From the NCBI GenBank assembly GCA_034178815.1, contig JAXFQS010000084.1, forward strand, positions 8,095 to 72,094: a stretch of 64,000 nucleotides of DNA, given 5' to 3'. The DNA is from JAXFQS01 sp034178815 (GTDB taxonomy: Bacteria; Verrucomicrobiota; Kiritimatiellia; RFP12; DVOR01). Positions 17,220 through 28,028 of the stretch are shown in pieces. The notes under the pieces are model-generated. The model did no database searches. It was not told the origin of the DNA and worked only from the letters and a program-made list of their open reading frames with translations. Positions within the stretch are counted from its first letter, which is position 1; every line of letters begins with the position of its first letter. The translations under genes and the position numbers were made by a program.

Positions 17220-18170
17220 CTAGACGGGGAATCTCAGCAGCGCGTAGGTGTAACCCACATAGACCAGTAGCAGCACACCACCTTCCTTCCGGTTGACCCG
17301 ACCCTGGCGTCCGCGGAAACCCGCGCTCATCGCCCAAAGAAAGATAGTCGTCAATGCCATAGTCGGCACATCGCGCCAGAAAATCGCGGGAATCACCCGA
17401 ATCGGCTTGAGCACGCCCGCAATGCCAATTACACAGAGCAGATTGAAGAGATTCGACCCCAACACATTCCCCAGAGCAATGTCGTGCTGTCCCTTCCAGG
17501 CTGCCGCCACCGAAGAGGCCAGTTCGGGAAGAGATGTCCCCAAAGCCACAATCGTCAGGCCAATAACCAAGTCGCTCAACCCAAGCGCCTTTGCCAAGGC
17601 AATCGCCCCCCAGACCAGCAGTTTCGAACTCAACACCAACCCGCCCAAACCAGCCACGACATAGACCGAACCACGCACAAGCGAAAGTTCCTTTACCACC
17701 GGTTCCTCCGCCCCCCCCAACGCGTCCCTACGCACTGAAATCCAGATCAGACACCCAAAAGCCGCCAGCATCACTACGGCATTCCACCGCGAAATCCAGC
17801 CATTCGCCGCCAGACATCCAAACAAAACCATCGTCCCCAGCAAAACCGGAATCTCGTAGGTCACCACACTCCGCTTCGCCAGGATTGGATTGATTAGCGC
17901 CGTCACCCCCAGAATCAAACAGACATTTGTAATGTTCGAGCCAATCGCATTCCCCAGCGCCAACTCTGGGGCGTCGCCCAAAGCCGCCGTCGCCGAGACA
18001 ATCATCTCAGGAAGCGAAGTCCCGAATCCCACCACCAACATCCCAATCAGCATCTGCGACATCCCCAAACGCCGCGCAATCGCCGCCGCACCGTCGACAA
18101 ACCGATCTGCACTCCACACCAGCACCCCCAACCCGACGACAAGCGCCCCCGCAATCCGAAAAACTTCCAT
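17220..18170 (-). CDS. Calcium/sodium antiporter, CaCA family (YrbG-like)
   Basis: Inner-membrane exchanger of 316 aa with about ten hydrophobic helices. The two inverted alpha repeats are clear: GFGTSLPEMIVSATAAL...GNAIGSNITNV (residues ~48-85) and ALGTSLPELASSVAAAW...GNVLGSNLFNLL (~205-245). Each carries the conserved Glu of the cation site and the GN(x)GSN motif. This matches bacterial K+-dependent Na+/Ca2+-exchanger-like proteins. It lies between gph (12-base gap) and the TPR membrane protein (7-base gap), so it is likely operonic. Ion specificity is inferred from family only. Confidence 0.9.
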   Translation of the reverse strand: MEVFRIAGALVVGLGVLVWSADRFVDGAAAIARRLGMSQMLIGMLVVGFGTSLPEMIVSATAALGDAPELALGNAIGSNITNVCLILGVTALINPILAKRSVVTYEIPVLLGTMVLFGCLAANGWISRWNAVVMLAAFGCLIWISVRRDALGGAEEPVVKELSLVRGSVYVVAGLGGLVLSSKLLVWGAIALAKALGLSDLVIGLTIVALGTSLPELASSVAAAWKGQHDIALGNVLGSNLFNLLCVIGIAGVLKPIRVIPAIFWRDVPTMALTTIFLWAMSAGFRGRQGRVNRKEGGVLLLVYVGYTYALLRFPV

Positions 18171-18182
18171 CGCCCACAGTCC

Positions 18183-18806
18183 TTAAATAGACACCCACTC
18201 CGCCGCCGAATCCACGCAAAGCGTCGGCTGATAGTCCCCCATCCGGCCAAAACCAAAACGGCAGAAACAACTCCTGACGCCCGCAGCCGAAGCCGCCGCC
18301 AAATCCGTCCAATTATCCCCAACGAGCCAATCCTCCGCCGACACCTCAACCCCTAAAGCCCGCGCCGCATAGGCAATCGGAAGGCCACTCGGCTTCAACT
18401 CCGGGCAATCCCCGCCCCCCACCACGACCCCGAAATAGGAACCAATCCCCAGCCCCTCCACAATTGCGCGGCTGAACCGCCCAGGCTTGTTCGTCACCAC
18501 CCCCAACTTCTCCCCCCGATTGGCCAATACCCGCAAAGCCTCGGCAACCCCGGAATACAACCTCGTCTGGCAAAGCAAACGCTCCCCATAGTGCCGCTCT
18601 TGGATTGCCAGAGCCTCGTCAATACCCTTTCCCTCAAGTTCTGGAATCGCATCCACCACCAGCCGACGCATCCCATTTCCCACCTTAGCCACAACCGCCT
18701 CGCGCGCCACTTCAGGCAAACCAAGCTCCCGCCGCGTCGCATTCACCGCATCTGCCAAGTCTCCGCGCGAGTCAATCAGCGTACCATCCATATCAAACAA
18801 AAACAT
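18183..18806 (-). CDS. gph: HAD phosphatase, phosphoglycolate-phosphatase type
   Basis: Cytosolic HAD-family hydrolase (207 aa). Motif I is FLFDMDGTLID with the nucleophile Asp. Motif II is VVTNKPG, and the motif III Lys is in the PELKPSG segment. Motif IV is WLVGDNWTDLAAASAAG. The helical cap follows motif I. The start 18806 is set by a strong AGGAGGGG about 7 bases upstream and by the FLFDMDGT N-terminus; a longer open frame adds 59 Arg-rich residues and is rejected. Substrate could be 2-phosphoglycolate or another small phosphoester. Confidence 0.85.
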   Translation of the reverse strand: MFLFDMDGTLIDSRGDLADAVNATRRELGLPEVAREAVVAKVGNGMRRLVVDAIPELEGKGIDEALAIQERHYGERLLCQTRLYSGVAEALRVLANRGEKLGVVTNKPGRFSRAIVEGLGIGSYFGVVVGGGDCPELKPSGLPIAYAARALGVEVSAEDWLVGDNWTDLAAASAAGVRSCFCRFGFGRMGDYQPTLCVDSAAEWVSI

Positions 18807-18903
18807 AGCAAAACCCCTCCTCGATACGCGTTCCCGGAAAAACAAACGGCATCCGAATCGCCAAGAATCGGACGCCGCAAGAAACAGCCACTCAGGCAAT
18901 GGC

Positions 18904-19248
18904 CTATTGGGCTGGCACCGCAGGCCCCGGAGCCGTCGGCAAAGGCGGAACCTCCTGAGCCGCAGGTACCGGAGCCGCCACATCGCCCGCGACCACCGAT
19001 GCGTTGGACTTCATGCTCACAATCGAAAGCACCAGCGTGTTGAGCAGAAACACAATGCCCAACACCACCGTCGCCTTCGTCAGCACATTCCCGACCTGCG
19101 CGCCAAAGACGGCCTCGCCCATGCCGCCGCCCATGGTGATTCCCGCAGCACCACCGTCCTTGCCCTTTTGGAGCATAACCACGATGCCCAGCAGAATCGC
19201 CACCAGAACCTCGATCACATAGAGGAAAACCGTCAGAATGGAGCCCAT
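18904..19248 (-). CDS. secG: Preprotein translocase subunit SecG
   Basis: Small membrane subunit of the SecYEG channel (114 aa). Two hydrophobic helices flank the typical MLQKGKDGG...GGGMGEAVFG loop. The tail is Ala/Pro-rich and probably disordered. Start 19248 (MGSILTVFLYVIEVL) is chosen because the ORF extension is charged and out of family. It lies 17 bases after fusA, likely in the same transcript. Confidence 0.93.
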   Translation of the reverse strand: MGSILTVFLYVIEVLVAILLGIVVMLQKGKDGGAAGITMGGGMGEAVFGAQVGNVLTKATVVLGIVFLLNTLVLSIVSMKSNASVVAGDVAAPVPAAQEVPPLPTAPGPAVPAQ

Positions 19249-19264
19249 AGGTCGTCCTTTTCTC

Positions 19265-21349
19265 TTAGTGAACCTTGCCTTCAGCCTTGCGCTTCTCGAT
19301 GATCTTTTCCGACAACTCGAAGGGAACACCCTCGTAGCGATCGAAGACCATCGTGAACGAACCGCGTCCCTGAGTCAGCGTGCGAATGGCGTTGGAGTAG
19401 CCGAACATCTCGCCCAACGGTACATGCCCATGGACTAGAAGCGAACCGCCCTTGGAATCCATGCCATCGACGCGGCCGCGACGCTGGCAGAGAGACCCGG
19501 ATGCCGCGCCCATGTAGTCTTCGGGGACGGACACTTCAACATTCATTACCGGCTCGAGCAACTGGGGATTGGCCTTAAGGAAGCCCTGCTTGAAGGCCTG
19601 GCGGGCGGCTTCAATAAAGGCGAACTCGCTTGAGTCGACCTCGTGGAAGGAGCCGTCATAGACTGTCACCTTGACATCGACAACTGGATATCCCGCAACG
19701 GGGCCGGATGCCAGCGCGCGAATAATGCCTTTCTCGACGGCGGGAATATACTCGCCCGGGATTGCGCCACCCTTGACCTCGTTGACGAAGGCAAAGCCTT
19801 TGCCGGGGTCTTGGGGCTCGATGCGGATGCAGACATGACCGTACTGACCGCGACCGCCGGACTGTTTGGCGTGCTTGTATTCCGCCTCGACAGAGTGACG
19901 AATGGTTTCGCGGTAGGCGACTTCGGGGCGACCGACCTGGCAGGCGACATTGAACTCGCGGCGGAGGCGGTCGACGATAATCTCAAGGTGCAACTCACCC
20001 ATACCGGAGATGACGGTTTCGGAGGTCTCTTGGTCGAAGGCGACGGTGAAGGTCGGGTCTTCCTGAGCCAGGGCATGGAGGGCGTTGCCGAGTTTCTCGT
20101 TGTCCTGTCGCGAGTCGGGCTTGATAGCGACGGAGATAACGGGCGCAGGGAACTCGATGGCTTCGAGAACAATGGGGTTGGCCTTGTCGCAGAGCGTATC
20201 GCCGGTGCGGGTCTTGCCGAGGCCGACAACCGCGACGATATCGCCGGTGTGGGCGTCTTCGAGGGCTTCCTGCCGGTTGGCGTGCATGCGGAAGAGGCGG
20301 CCGATGCGGGCAGATGCGCCGAGAGTGGAGTTGTAGATTTCCTGTCCGACGCTGAGGGTACCGGAGTAGATGCGCACGAAGGTAATCTTGCCCATGTGCT
20401 TGTCGGCCATAATCTTGAAGGCCAGACCGCAGAAGGGGGCATCATCGGCTGGTTCGCGCACGACGGTGGGGTCGTCTTGGGACTTGACGGCGCCGATGTC
20501 GAGCGGACTGGGGAGGAACATTACGACGGCGTCGAGGAGAAGCTGGACGCCTTTGTTCTTGAATGCGGTGCCGCAATAGGCGGGGACGATTGCGCGGTTG
20601 ATGCAGCCTTTGCGCAGGCCTTTGATGATGTCTTCTTTGGAGAGGGTGCCTTCCTCGAAGAACTTGTTCATAAGTTCTTCGTCCTGCTCGGCGGCCTTTT
20701 CAATCATCTCCTGACGGGCGGCCTGACACTCTTCGAGGATGTCGGCGGGGATGTCTTTGATGATTTCGGTGGTGCCTTTGTCCTTCTCGTCGAAGTAGAC
20801 GGCGTGCCATTCAAGGAGGTCGACGAGGCCCTGGAAGGTTTCGCCGGCGCCAATCGGCCAGACCATTTTGACGGGGTTGCCTTTAAGGTTGGTCTCGACC
20901 TCTTTGACTACGCGATGGTAGTCGGCGCCAATGCGGTCCATTTTGTTGACGAAGACGAGTTTGGGAACCTCGTATTTCTCGGACTGGCGCCAGACTTGCT
21001 CGGACTGGGGCTGAACGCCGCCGACGGCGCAGAAGAGGGCGACGGCGCCATCGAGCACGCGCAGGGAGCGTTCGACTTCGGCGGTGAAGTCGACATGTCC
21101 GGGGGTGTCGATGAGGGAAATCTGGTAGTCGTGCCACATGACGGCGGTGGCGGCGGAGGTAATGGTGATGCCGCGCTCTTGCTCTTGCACCATCCAGTCC
21201 ATAGTGGCGGCGCCTTCGTGGACTTCGCCGATTTTGTGGGTCTTGCCGGAATAGAAGAGGATGCGTTCGCTGGTTGTGGTTTTGCCGGCATCGATATGGG
21301 CCATAATGCCGATGTTGCGAATCTTGTCAAGGGGGATTTTTCTTGCCAT
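19265..21349 (-). CDS. fusA: Elongation factor G
   Basis: Translational GTPase (694 aa) that drives ribosomal translocation. G1 is [15 protein letters not shown], switch II is [17 protein letters not shown] and G4 is VFVNKMD. Domain IV carries [12 protein letters not shown] and GYPVVDVKV. Domain V ends with the [16 protein letters not shown] region. The start at 21349 gives [22 protein letters not shown], matching the family; 15 upstream residues are dismissed. It is not in a str operon here (no rpsL/rpsG/tuf adjacent), and is followed by secG. Confidence 0.97.
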   Translation of the reverse strand: MARKIPLDKIRNIGIMAHIDAGKTTTSERILFYSGKTHKIGEVHEGAATMDWMVQEQERGITITSAATAVMWHDYQISLIDTPGHVDFTAEVERSLRVLDGAVALFCAVGGVQPQSEQVWRQSEKYEVPKLVFVNKMDRIGADYHRVVKEVETNLKGNPVKMVWPIGAGETFQGLVDLLEWHAVYFDEKDKGTTEIIKDIPADILEECQAARQEMIEKAAEQDEELMNKFFEEGTLSKEDIIKGLRKGCINRAIVPAYCGTAFKNKGVQLLLDAVVMFLPSPLDIGAVKSQDDPTVVREPADDAPFCGLAFKIMADKHMGKITFVRIYSGTLSVGQEIYNSTLGASARIGRLFRMHANRQEALEDAHTGDIVAVVGLGKTRTGDTLCDKANPIVLEAIEFPAPVISVAIKPDSRQDNEKLGNALHALAQEDPTFTVAFDQETSETVISGMGELHLEIIVDRLRREFNVACQVGRPEVAYRETIRHSVEAEYKHAKQSGGRGQYGHVCIRIEPQDPGKGFAFVNEVKGGAIPGEYIPAVEKGIIRALASGPVAGYPVVDVKVTVYDGSFHEVDSSEFAFIEAARQAFKQGFLKANPQLLEPVMNVEVSVPEDYMGAASGSLCQRRGRVDGMDSKGGSLLVHGHVPLGEMFGYSNAIRTLTQGRGSFTMVFDRYEGVPFELSEKIIEKRKAEGKVH

Positions 21350-21433
21350 CAGGGACTCCAGGGTACTGGTAGGGTAAAGTCGAGAGGATAGCAAAAGCGG
21401 GCGCCGGACGCAAGGAAAAAGTGGCGGGGGCGG

Positions 21434-22042
21434 CTAGTTGGGGCGGGATTCGCGGCAAACGGTGATTTTGACGGCGGTAGCGATATCGAGGTTTTGAAGG
21501 CCTACGGGGGTAGTGTAGAGGCGCTCGGCGTCGGTAACGGGGCTGGGATGGTCGAGAGGGACGCCGACGAGGGCGCCGCGATGGAAGCCGTTCTGCTTGA
21601 GGCTTTCGCGCAAGGGGGTGGCGCTGATGCGCACGACGCGTGCGGTCTCACCGGTCTGGAGGCGGTTGAGGGTGGTGAAGTGGATGAAGGCGTTGAGTTT
21701 CTCAAAGGCGAGTTCGTCGAAACTGTGTTCGAGTTTGCAGGCGAGTTCGTCGGCGTGGCGCTCCTCTAATTTAAGGTAATGGCGAAGGAAGTAGCGCAGG
21801 GTGTGGTGGCGGGAGAGAATCTCGTCGGCCAACTGCTGGCCTTTTGGGGTGAGGCGGACTGGCTTGTAACTTTCGTATTCGACGAGCCCTTGATCGGTCA
21901 GCACGCGCATTGCCACGGAAACCGAGGGCATACGCACGCCGAGTTTCGCGGCGACATCGCTGACATGGGCGTGGCCGTGCAGTTCGATGGCCTCGGCAAT
22001 GGCCTCCAAATAGTCCTCGTTGCTGGGTGTCATTGGCGCCAT
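21434..22042 (-). CDS. DtxR/MntR-family metal-dependent repressor with FeoA-like domain
   Basis: Predicted cytosolic metal sensor. The N-terminal winged helix is EDYLEAIAEAIELHGHAHVSDVAAKLGVRMPSVSVAMRVL. The dimerisation and metal-binding domain keeps CKLEH, the DtxR-like Cys-x2-Glu-His ligand set. MntR proteins usually carry a second Glu in place of that Cys, so an iron-type response is slightly favoured. The C-terminal ~70 residues resemble FeoA/SH3 (LQTGETARVVRISA). The start is uncertain among Met codons at 22060, 22042 and 22033. It lies upstream of fusA with an 84-base gap and diverges from rpsA. No metal transporter gene is adjacent. Confidence 0.82.
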   Translation of the reverse strand: MAPMTPSNEDYLEAIAEAIELHGHAHVSDVAAKLGVRMPSVSVAMRVLTDQGLVEYESYKPVRLTPKGQQLADEILSRHHTLRYFLRHYLKLEERHADELACKLEHSFDELAFEKLNAFIHFTTLNRLQTGETARVVRISATPLRESLKQNGFHRGALVGVPLDHPSPVTDAERLYTTPVGLQNLDIATAVKITVCRESRPN

Positions 22043-22226
22043 ATTAGCAGAAGCAAACATTCTTCTCAAGCCAAATCGCCCCGCACTCGGGAAAGATTGC
22101 AACCATCGCCCCCGACTCCCACCAAAGACCATCCCCCGAACCTGCCAATCACCTCCCCCATCTCCTGTCTACCGACCGCCCTCAGAGTTTCCTACGAAAC
22201 AAATGCCCGCGTGCCCCGCTTTTGGC

Positions 22227-22255
22227 TTGTTTTTCGCCTTGAAAAGTGCTATTAT
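22227..22255 (+). promoter_or_regulatory. Candidate rpsA promoter
   Basis: -35 TTGTTT (22227-22232) and -10 TATTAT (22250-22255) are separated by 17 bases. The predicted start near 22262 gives a 5' leader of about 150 bases before rpsA. Confidence 0.55.
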
Positions 22256-22261
22256 CTCGAT

Positions 22262-22413
22262 TTTTCCGCATTCGGAGAAAAGACCGTGCGCCCGAGGCGA
22301 GTGCCATCGGGACTCTCGTGCGGCCCCATCCACAACCCACAGGGCAGAACGCGGGAACTCCAGCCATGCCGGCCGGAGCCGTATAGCGCGTTCCGCTCGA
22401 AAGCATCCAACTA
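22262..22413 (+). other. Long GC-rich 5' leader of rpsA
   Basis: About 150 untranslated bases between the predicted promoter and the rpsA ATG, with several short complementary segments and no clear Shine-Dalgarno before ATG 22414 (CATCCAACTAATG). E. coli S1 represses its own synthesis through a structured, SD-poor leader. The same logic is possible here but is inference. Confidence 0.35.
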
Positions 22414-24159
<1,746 letters not shown>

Positions 24160-24182
24160 GGTCAGGTTCTGACCTTGGAACG

Positions 24183-24221
24183 GCAGGGCGCAATGGCTCC
24201 ATAAGGGGCTTTGCGCCCTGC
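24183..24221 (+). terminator. Hairpin between rpsA and tyrS
   Basis: An 11-bp perfect inverted repeat (GCAGGGCGCAA 24183-24193; TTGCGCCCTGC 24211-24221) with a 17-base loop. No T-tract follows, so it may be a weak terminator, an RNA-processing site or a tyrS leader element. Confidence 0.45.
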
Positions 24222-24241
24222 TTCACTTGAGGAGGATGATG

Positions 24242-25528
24242 ATGACGCTTTTCAAGATGCTTCAGGCGCGGCACTTAGTCGAGGCGCACACCTGTTCTGC
24301 CGAAGAGATGGAGCGGTTGCTGGAGCAGCCGTTGACGGTCTATGCGGGTTTTGATCCGACGGCGGAGTGTCTGCAGGCGGGGAATTTCGTGACGATTATG
24401 ACGCTGGCGCATTTGCAGCGTGCGGGGCACAAGGTGATTGCGCTTGTGGGCGGGGCGACGGGGATGATTGGGGATCCGTCGGGGCGTTCTTCGGAGCGGA
24501 ATATGCTGACGGAGGAGCAGGTTCACCGCAATTTGGAGGGGATCAAGGAGAACCTGTCGCGGTTTCTGGACTTTGAGGGGAAGTGCGGGAATCCGGCGGT
24601 ATTGGTGAACAATTACGATTGGTACAAGGGGTACGGGCTGATTCCTTTTCTGAGGGAGGTGGGGACGCTGTTCCGGATGCGGCCGATGCTGTCGAAGGAT
24701 TCGGTTCAAAAGCGTCTGAATGCGGAGAACAATGGTATGAGTTTCACGGAGTTCTCGTACCAGATTCTCCAAGGGTATGATTTCTACCATTTGCGCAAGG
24801 AGTACGGGTGCTCGCTTGAGGTGGGTGGTTCTGACCAGTGGGGGAACATCACGGCGGGGACGGATTTGATTCATCGTGTGCTGGGGCCGGATGCCGTGGC
24901 GAATGGTCTGACATTCCCGCTGGTGTGCGATGCGAACGGGCAGAAGTTCGGCAAGTCGGCGGGCAACGCAATCTTCTTGAACAAGGAGAAGACGAGTGTC
25001 TACGATTTCTACCAGTTCTTCCTGCGGACGCTCGATGCGGATGTCATTCGGTACTTGAAGATTTTCACCTTCCTCCCGCTGGAACGGATTGCGGAACTGG
25101 AGCAGTGTGTCGCGAGGGAGCCGGAACGGCGCGAGGCGCAGCGTGTCTTGGCCGAGGAGTTGACGCGCACCGTCCACGGGGAGGATGGTTTGCGGGCGGC
25201 GCAGCGGGCGGCTTCGGTGCTGTTCGGGGGAAGTCTGGACGGGTTGTCGGCCGAGGAATTGGAATCAATCTTCAAAGAGGTTCCTTCGGCGGTACTGCCC
25301 CGTGAGCAGGTGGTGGGGCACCCGGTATTCGAGGTGGCCGCCGCGGCGGGCTTTTTCTCAAGCAAGGGCGAAGCGCGCCGGTTGGCCCGGCAGGGAGGGC
25401 TGAATCTGAACAATGCCAAGGCGGGCGAAGGGCGGACGGTTGCCGATGCCGACCTCATCGGCGGGCGCTTGGCGGTTGTGCGGCAGGGTAGGAAGAACTA
25501 CTTCCTGCTGAAGGTCGTAGCGCAATAG
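24242..25528 (+). CDS. tyrS: Tyrosyl-tRNA synthetase
   Basis: Class I aminoacyl-tRNA synthetase charging tRNA-Tyr. It shows YAGFDPTAECLQAGNF (the HIGH-region, here a divergent CLQAGN), GGATGMIGDPSGRSSER, SDQWGNITAGTDLI and the KMSKS equivalent KFGKSAGNAIFL. A C-terminal S4-like RNA-binding domain ends the protein (GEARRLARQGGLNLNNAK). AGGAGG at 24230-24235 is followed by three consecutive ATGs at 24236, 24239 and 24242. The third has normal spacing and is chosen. About 428 aa. Confidence 0.95.
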   Translation: MTLFKMLQARHLVEAHTCSAEEMERLLEQPLTVYAGFDPTAECLQAGNFVTIMTLAHLQRAGHKVIALVGGATGMIGDPSGRSSERNMLTEEQVHRNLEGIKENLSRFLDFEGKCGNPAVLVNNYDWYKGYGLIPFLREVGTLFRMRPMLSKDSVQKRLNAENNGMSFTEFSYQILQGYDFYHLRKEYGCSLEVGGSDQWGNITAGTDLIHRVLGPDAVANGLTFPLVCDANGQKFGKSAGNAIFLNKEKTSVYDFYQFFLRTLDADVIRYLKIFTFLPLERIAELEQCVAREPERREAQRVLAEELTRTVHGEDGLRAAQRAASVLFGGSLDGLSAEELESIFKEVPSAVLPREQVVGHPVFEVAAAAGFFSSKGEARRLARQGGLNLNNAKAGEGRTVADADLIGGRLAVVRQGRKNYFLLKVVAQ

Positions 25529-25572
25529 GCGACTGCTCGGGGGAGCGGTTCCTAGCAATCCAACGGAGGCGG

Positions 25573-25632
25573 AGGTAGACACCTTGCGGGGATAGCGGTG
25601 CCTATCCAACGCCCCGGAAGGTTGCAACCTTT
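25573..25632. repeat. Intergenic decamer-word cluster with perfect palindrome
   Basis: Holds AGGTAGACACC (25573-25583), GGTGCCTATCC (25597-25607) and the 14-base palindrome AAGGTTGCAACCTT (25618-25631). It lies in the tyrS/GH28 gap of 143 bases. A GGAGG ribosome-binding site at 25661-25665 precedes the next gene. Confidence 0.5.
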
Positions 25633-25671
25633 CGGGGGTGAAGATGGGGATGCACTAAAGGGAGGTCTGAT

Positions 25672-27171
25672 ATGGAAGGAAGCGGAACAGTAAAGCGAAT
25701 TGTGTTGCTGCTCGCGTGCGCACAGGCGGCGGTGGCGGCAGAAGTCGGCGGATTTTCGGTCTCGTGGAATGGGCGTCCGCTTAAGGTTCATCCGGCGCGG
25801 GTCTCGGCTTACCCGATGAACCAGGTTTGGGCGGGATACCAACGCCCAATCGAGCAGACCCGGATGGCATCGTTCATATCTTTCGATATGGATGGCGCGG
25901 GCGAACTTGCTGTCGCCATTCCCGAGGGCCAAACCAACGCCACGCCCATTTTGCTTCCCCTCTCGCGCAACTGGTCGACACGCACCGAAGGCGGAAAGTT
26001 CCGGATTGCCATCGACCACCCGCAACAATTCGTGCTCAAGTTCGGCATCGAAGGTGAAGAACTACAGGTCTTTGCCAACCCGAGATTCGCCCGACCGGAA
26101 GGGAAGCAAATCACCTACTTCGGACCAGGCGAACACCATGTCGGACTCATAGCCCCCGCCAGCGGAGAGACCATCGTCATCGATGAAGGCGCGGTTGTCT
26201 ACGGGGCCATTCAAATCTTCCACGCCGAGAATGTCAAAGTAGTCGGGAGAGGTATTCTCGACGCCTCCTTCCTCCAGCGGGCGCAAACGAATTCCGCCGC
26301 CTATGCCAACGCCGTGCGCGCCGGATTCACACCTTCCCAGTACGGTGCCGAGATGGGGGTCACGGCGTTCACATGCGCCTGGGCGACCAATATCCTCGTA
26401 GAGGGCATCACCATTCGCGACCCACCGCGCTGGACGATGATTGTGCGCACGCAGTCCAAAAGGGTCACCATAGACAATGTGAAGATAGTCGGTTGCTGGC
26501 GCTACAACGCGGATGGGATCAATGTGTGCGCATCCGAAGATGTTGTCATCCGGAACTGCTATCTGCGCACTTTTGATGACTGTATCATTGCACGCGGCTC
26601 CTACCTGGACAAGAGTGGGCCGGTCACCCGCAATCTGCTTGCGGAGAATTGCGTTCTCTGGTGCGACTGGGGGAAATGTCTTGAAGTCTGGGCGGGCGGG
26701 AGGCCCTGCACGATAGAGGAGGTCTCATTCCGCAATATTGCCTGCATCAGTCCCGATGAGATTGTCGCCGATGTCACCACTTGGTACGGCTCCTCCAACA
26801 CCGTCATCCGCAACATTTGTTTTGAAAACATTGCTGTGGACTACTGGAGGAAGTACCCTGCCGCGCACTTCCAACGCGCACCGGAGGACACCGTTTTCCA
26901 TGGGAAGTTGAGGGATTCTTCCAACCTCATCGTGGTCGATGTGGCCAGTTACGGCCATGATCTTGGCAATCAGAAATACCGTCCTGCCGAAGACCTTTCT
27001 CCGTTCAAAGTTCTCTACGAAAATCTCACCTTCAAGAACTTCACCGTGCACGGCAATCCCCCTCGCCTGACGGGTCGCATCGATGGCTCGTCCGCGCCAC
27101 ACACCATCCGCGCCGTTCGTCTGGAAGGTATGCCCGAGGGGCTCGATTTGAAAATGAGCGGGGTTGACTAG
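25672..27171 (+). CDS. Secreted GH28-like glycoside hydrolase (pectinase fold)
   Basis: Exported beta-helix enzyme of 499 aa. The signal peptide is about residues 1-23 (VKRIVLLLACAQAAVAA). A beta-sandwich-like N-domain (to ~140) precedes the right-handed beta-helix. GH28 catalytic motifs are recognisable as YNADGINVCASEDVVIRNC followed by FDDCIIARGS, equivalent to the NTDG and DDC motifs of polygalacturonases. The start has GGAGG 6 bases upstream. Family members hydrolyse pectin or related uronans; exact substrate unknown. It converges with recO across about 100 bases. Confidence 0.8.
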   Translation: MEGSGTVKRIVLLLACAQAAVAAEVGGFSVSWNGRPLKVHPARVSAYPMNQVWAGYQRPIEQTRMASFISFDMDGAGELAVAIPEGQTNATPILLPLSRNWSTRTEGGKFRIAIDHPQQFVLKFGIEGEELQVFANPRFARPEGKQITYFGPGEHHVGLIAPASGETIVIDEGAVVYGAIQIFHAENVKVVGRGILDASFLQRAQTNSAAYANAVRAGFTPSQYGAEMGVTAFTCAWATNILVEGITIRDPPRWTMIVRTQSKRVTIDNVKIVGCWRYNADGINVCASEDVVIRNCYLRTFDDCIIARGSYLDKSGPVTRNLLAENCVLWCDWGKCLEVWAGGRPCTIEEVSFRNIACISPDEIVADVTTWYGSSNTVIRNICFENIAVDYWRKYPAAHFQRAPEDTVFHGKLRDSSNLIVVDVASYGHDLGNQKYRPAEDLSPFKVLYENLTFKNFTVHGNPPRLTGRIDGSSAPHTIRAVRLEGMPEGLDLKMSGVD

Positions 27172-27189
27172 CCAACGCGTCGACCTCCG

Positions 27190-27273
27190 GCACAGGTTCC
27201 TACCTGTCGCCCCCTATGGTATCAACCTCCGGGAGACAGCCGAAGCAACCTTTGGGGAACTAAGGTGCGTATC
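27190..27273. repeat. Intergenic decamer-word cluster
   Basis: GGTTCCTACC (27195-27204) lies within the inverted repeat ACAGGT/ACCTGT, which may act as a weak hairpin between convergent genes. GGTATCAACC (27218-27227) and GGTGCGTATC (27264-27273) follow. Confidence 0.5.
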
Positions 27274-28024
27274 AATGTCCGGCAATCAGTTCCAGACAGA
27301 TGCGGCGGGAGAGCAGCGGCAATTCCAGTTGCGCGCGCAGGATCATCCCCACCAGGCGCACGATCGGTTGCACGGCGGACGGGCTCTCCGGGAGGTCAGA
27401 GGAAAGCCCCGACCAAAGCCGTCCGGTCAACCGGATGAAGTCCTCGGCTACCTGGCGCGGAAGTCGGACGCTGCCGGGCTCCTCCTGCTCGAGAAAACAC
27501 CCGTGGAGGTAGGAGAAGTTCGGCCACGCGGCCCCCTGCAGGACACCGTTTCCGTCCAACTTCGGCAAGAGCCCGAGATCCAACAGCAGATGGAGTTCAT
27601 AGTCGAGCAGCACGACCGAAAGAGGGCGGCGCGGGGTGGATTCAAGCGCGTCAAGCGTTGATTCCAGTAGCGCGAAAATGGTTGGATTGGCCTGCTCCGG
27701 CTGAAGAACCGTCAGCGTCAGATCGCACAGATAACTCGCCGCGCAAACCGCCCGCCAGTCCGATCGGAGTCCTTCCCTCAGACGAATCGGCACGCACTCG
27801 CGCAGGGGATTCACCTCCTTCAGCCGATCCTGGTAGACGACAATTTCGCAAGTGTAGAAAAGGTCGTACTGCCCCACAAAACGGCTCTTGCTCCGCAGCG
27901 CCCCCTTGACTGAAGTGGTGACGATTCCCCGCTCCGCCGTGAGCCAGGTCACCATATGGGATGTGCGCGAGAAAGGCGCGATGCGGAGCGGCACCGCGCA
28001 ATGTTTAGTCAGATTTCCCGGCAC
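27272..28024 (-). CDS. recO: DNA repair protein RecO
   Basis: Loads RecA with RecR and anneals complementary strands. The N-terminal OB fold reads AVPLRIAPFSRTSHMVTWLTAERGIVTTSVKGALR, the family signature (PYSETSHIVT...VKGAR). The helical C-domain has LLDYELHLLLDLGLLP. No zinc-binding CxxC is present. The start is a GTG at 28024, 4 bases after the pfkB-like stop. 250 aa, normal length. Last gene of a long minus-strand cluster. Confidence 0.9.
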   Translation of the reverse strand: MPGNLTKHCAVPLRIAPFSRTSHMVTWLTAERGIVTTSVKGALRSKSRFVGQYDLFYTCEIVVYQDRLKEVNPLRECVPIRLREGLRSDWRAVCAASYLCDLTLTVLQPEQANPTIFALLESTLDALESTPRRPLSVVLLDYELHLLLDLGLLPKLDGNGVLQGAAWPNFSYLHGCFLEQEEPGSVRLPRQVAEDFIRLTGRLWSGLSSDLPESPSAVQPIVRLVGMILRAQLELPLLSRRICLELIAGH

Positions 28025-28028
28025 GGAT

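Noticed and set aside
19643..21391. 582-residue open frame antisense to fusA
   Set aside because: Codon-bias shadow of EF-G; no domain or ribosome-binding site.
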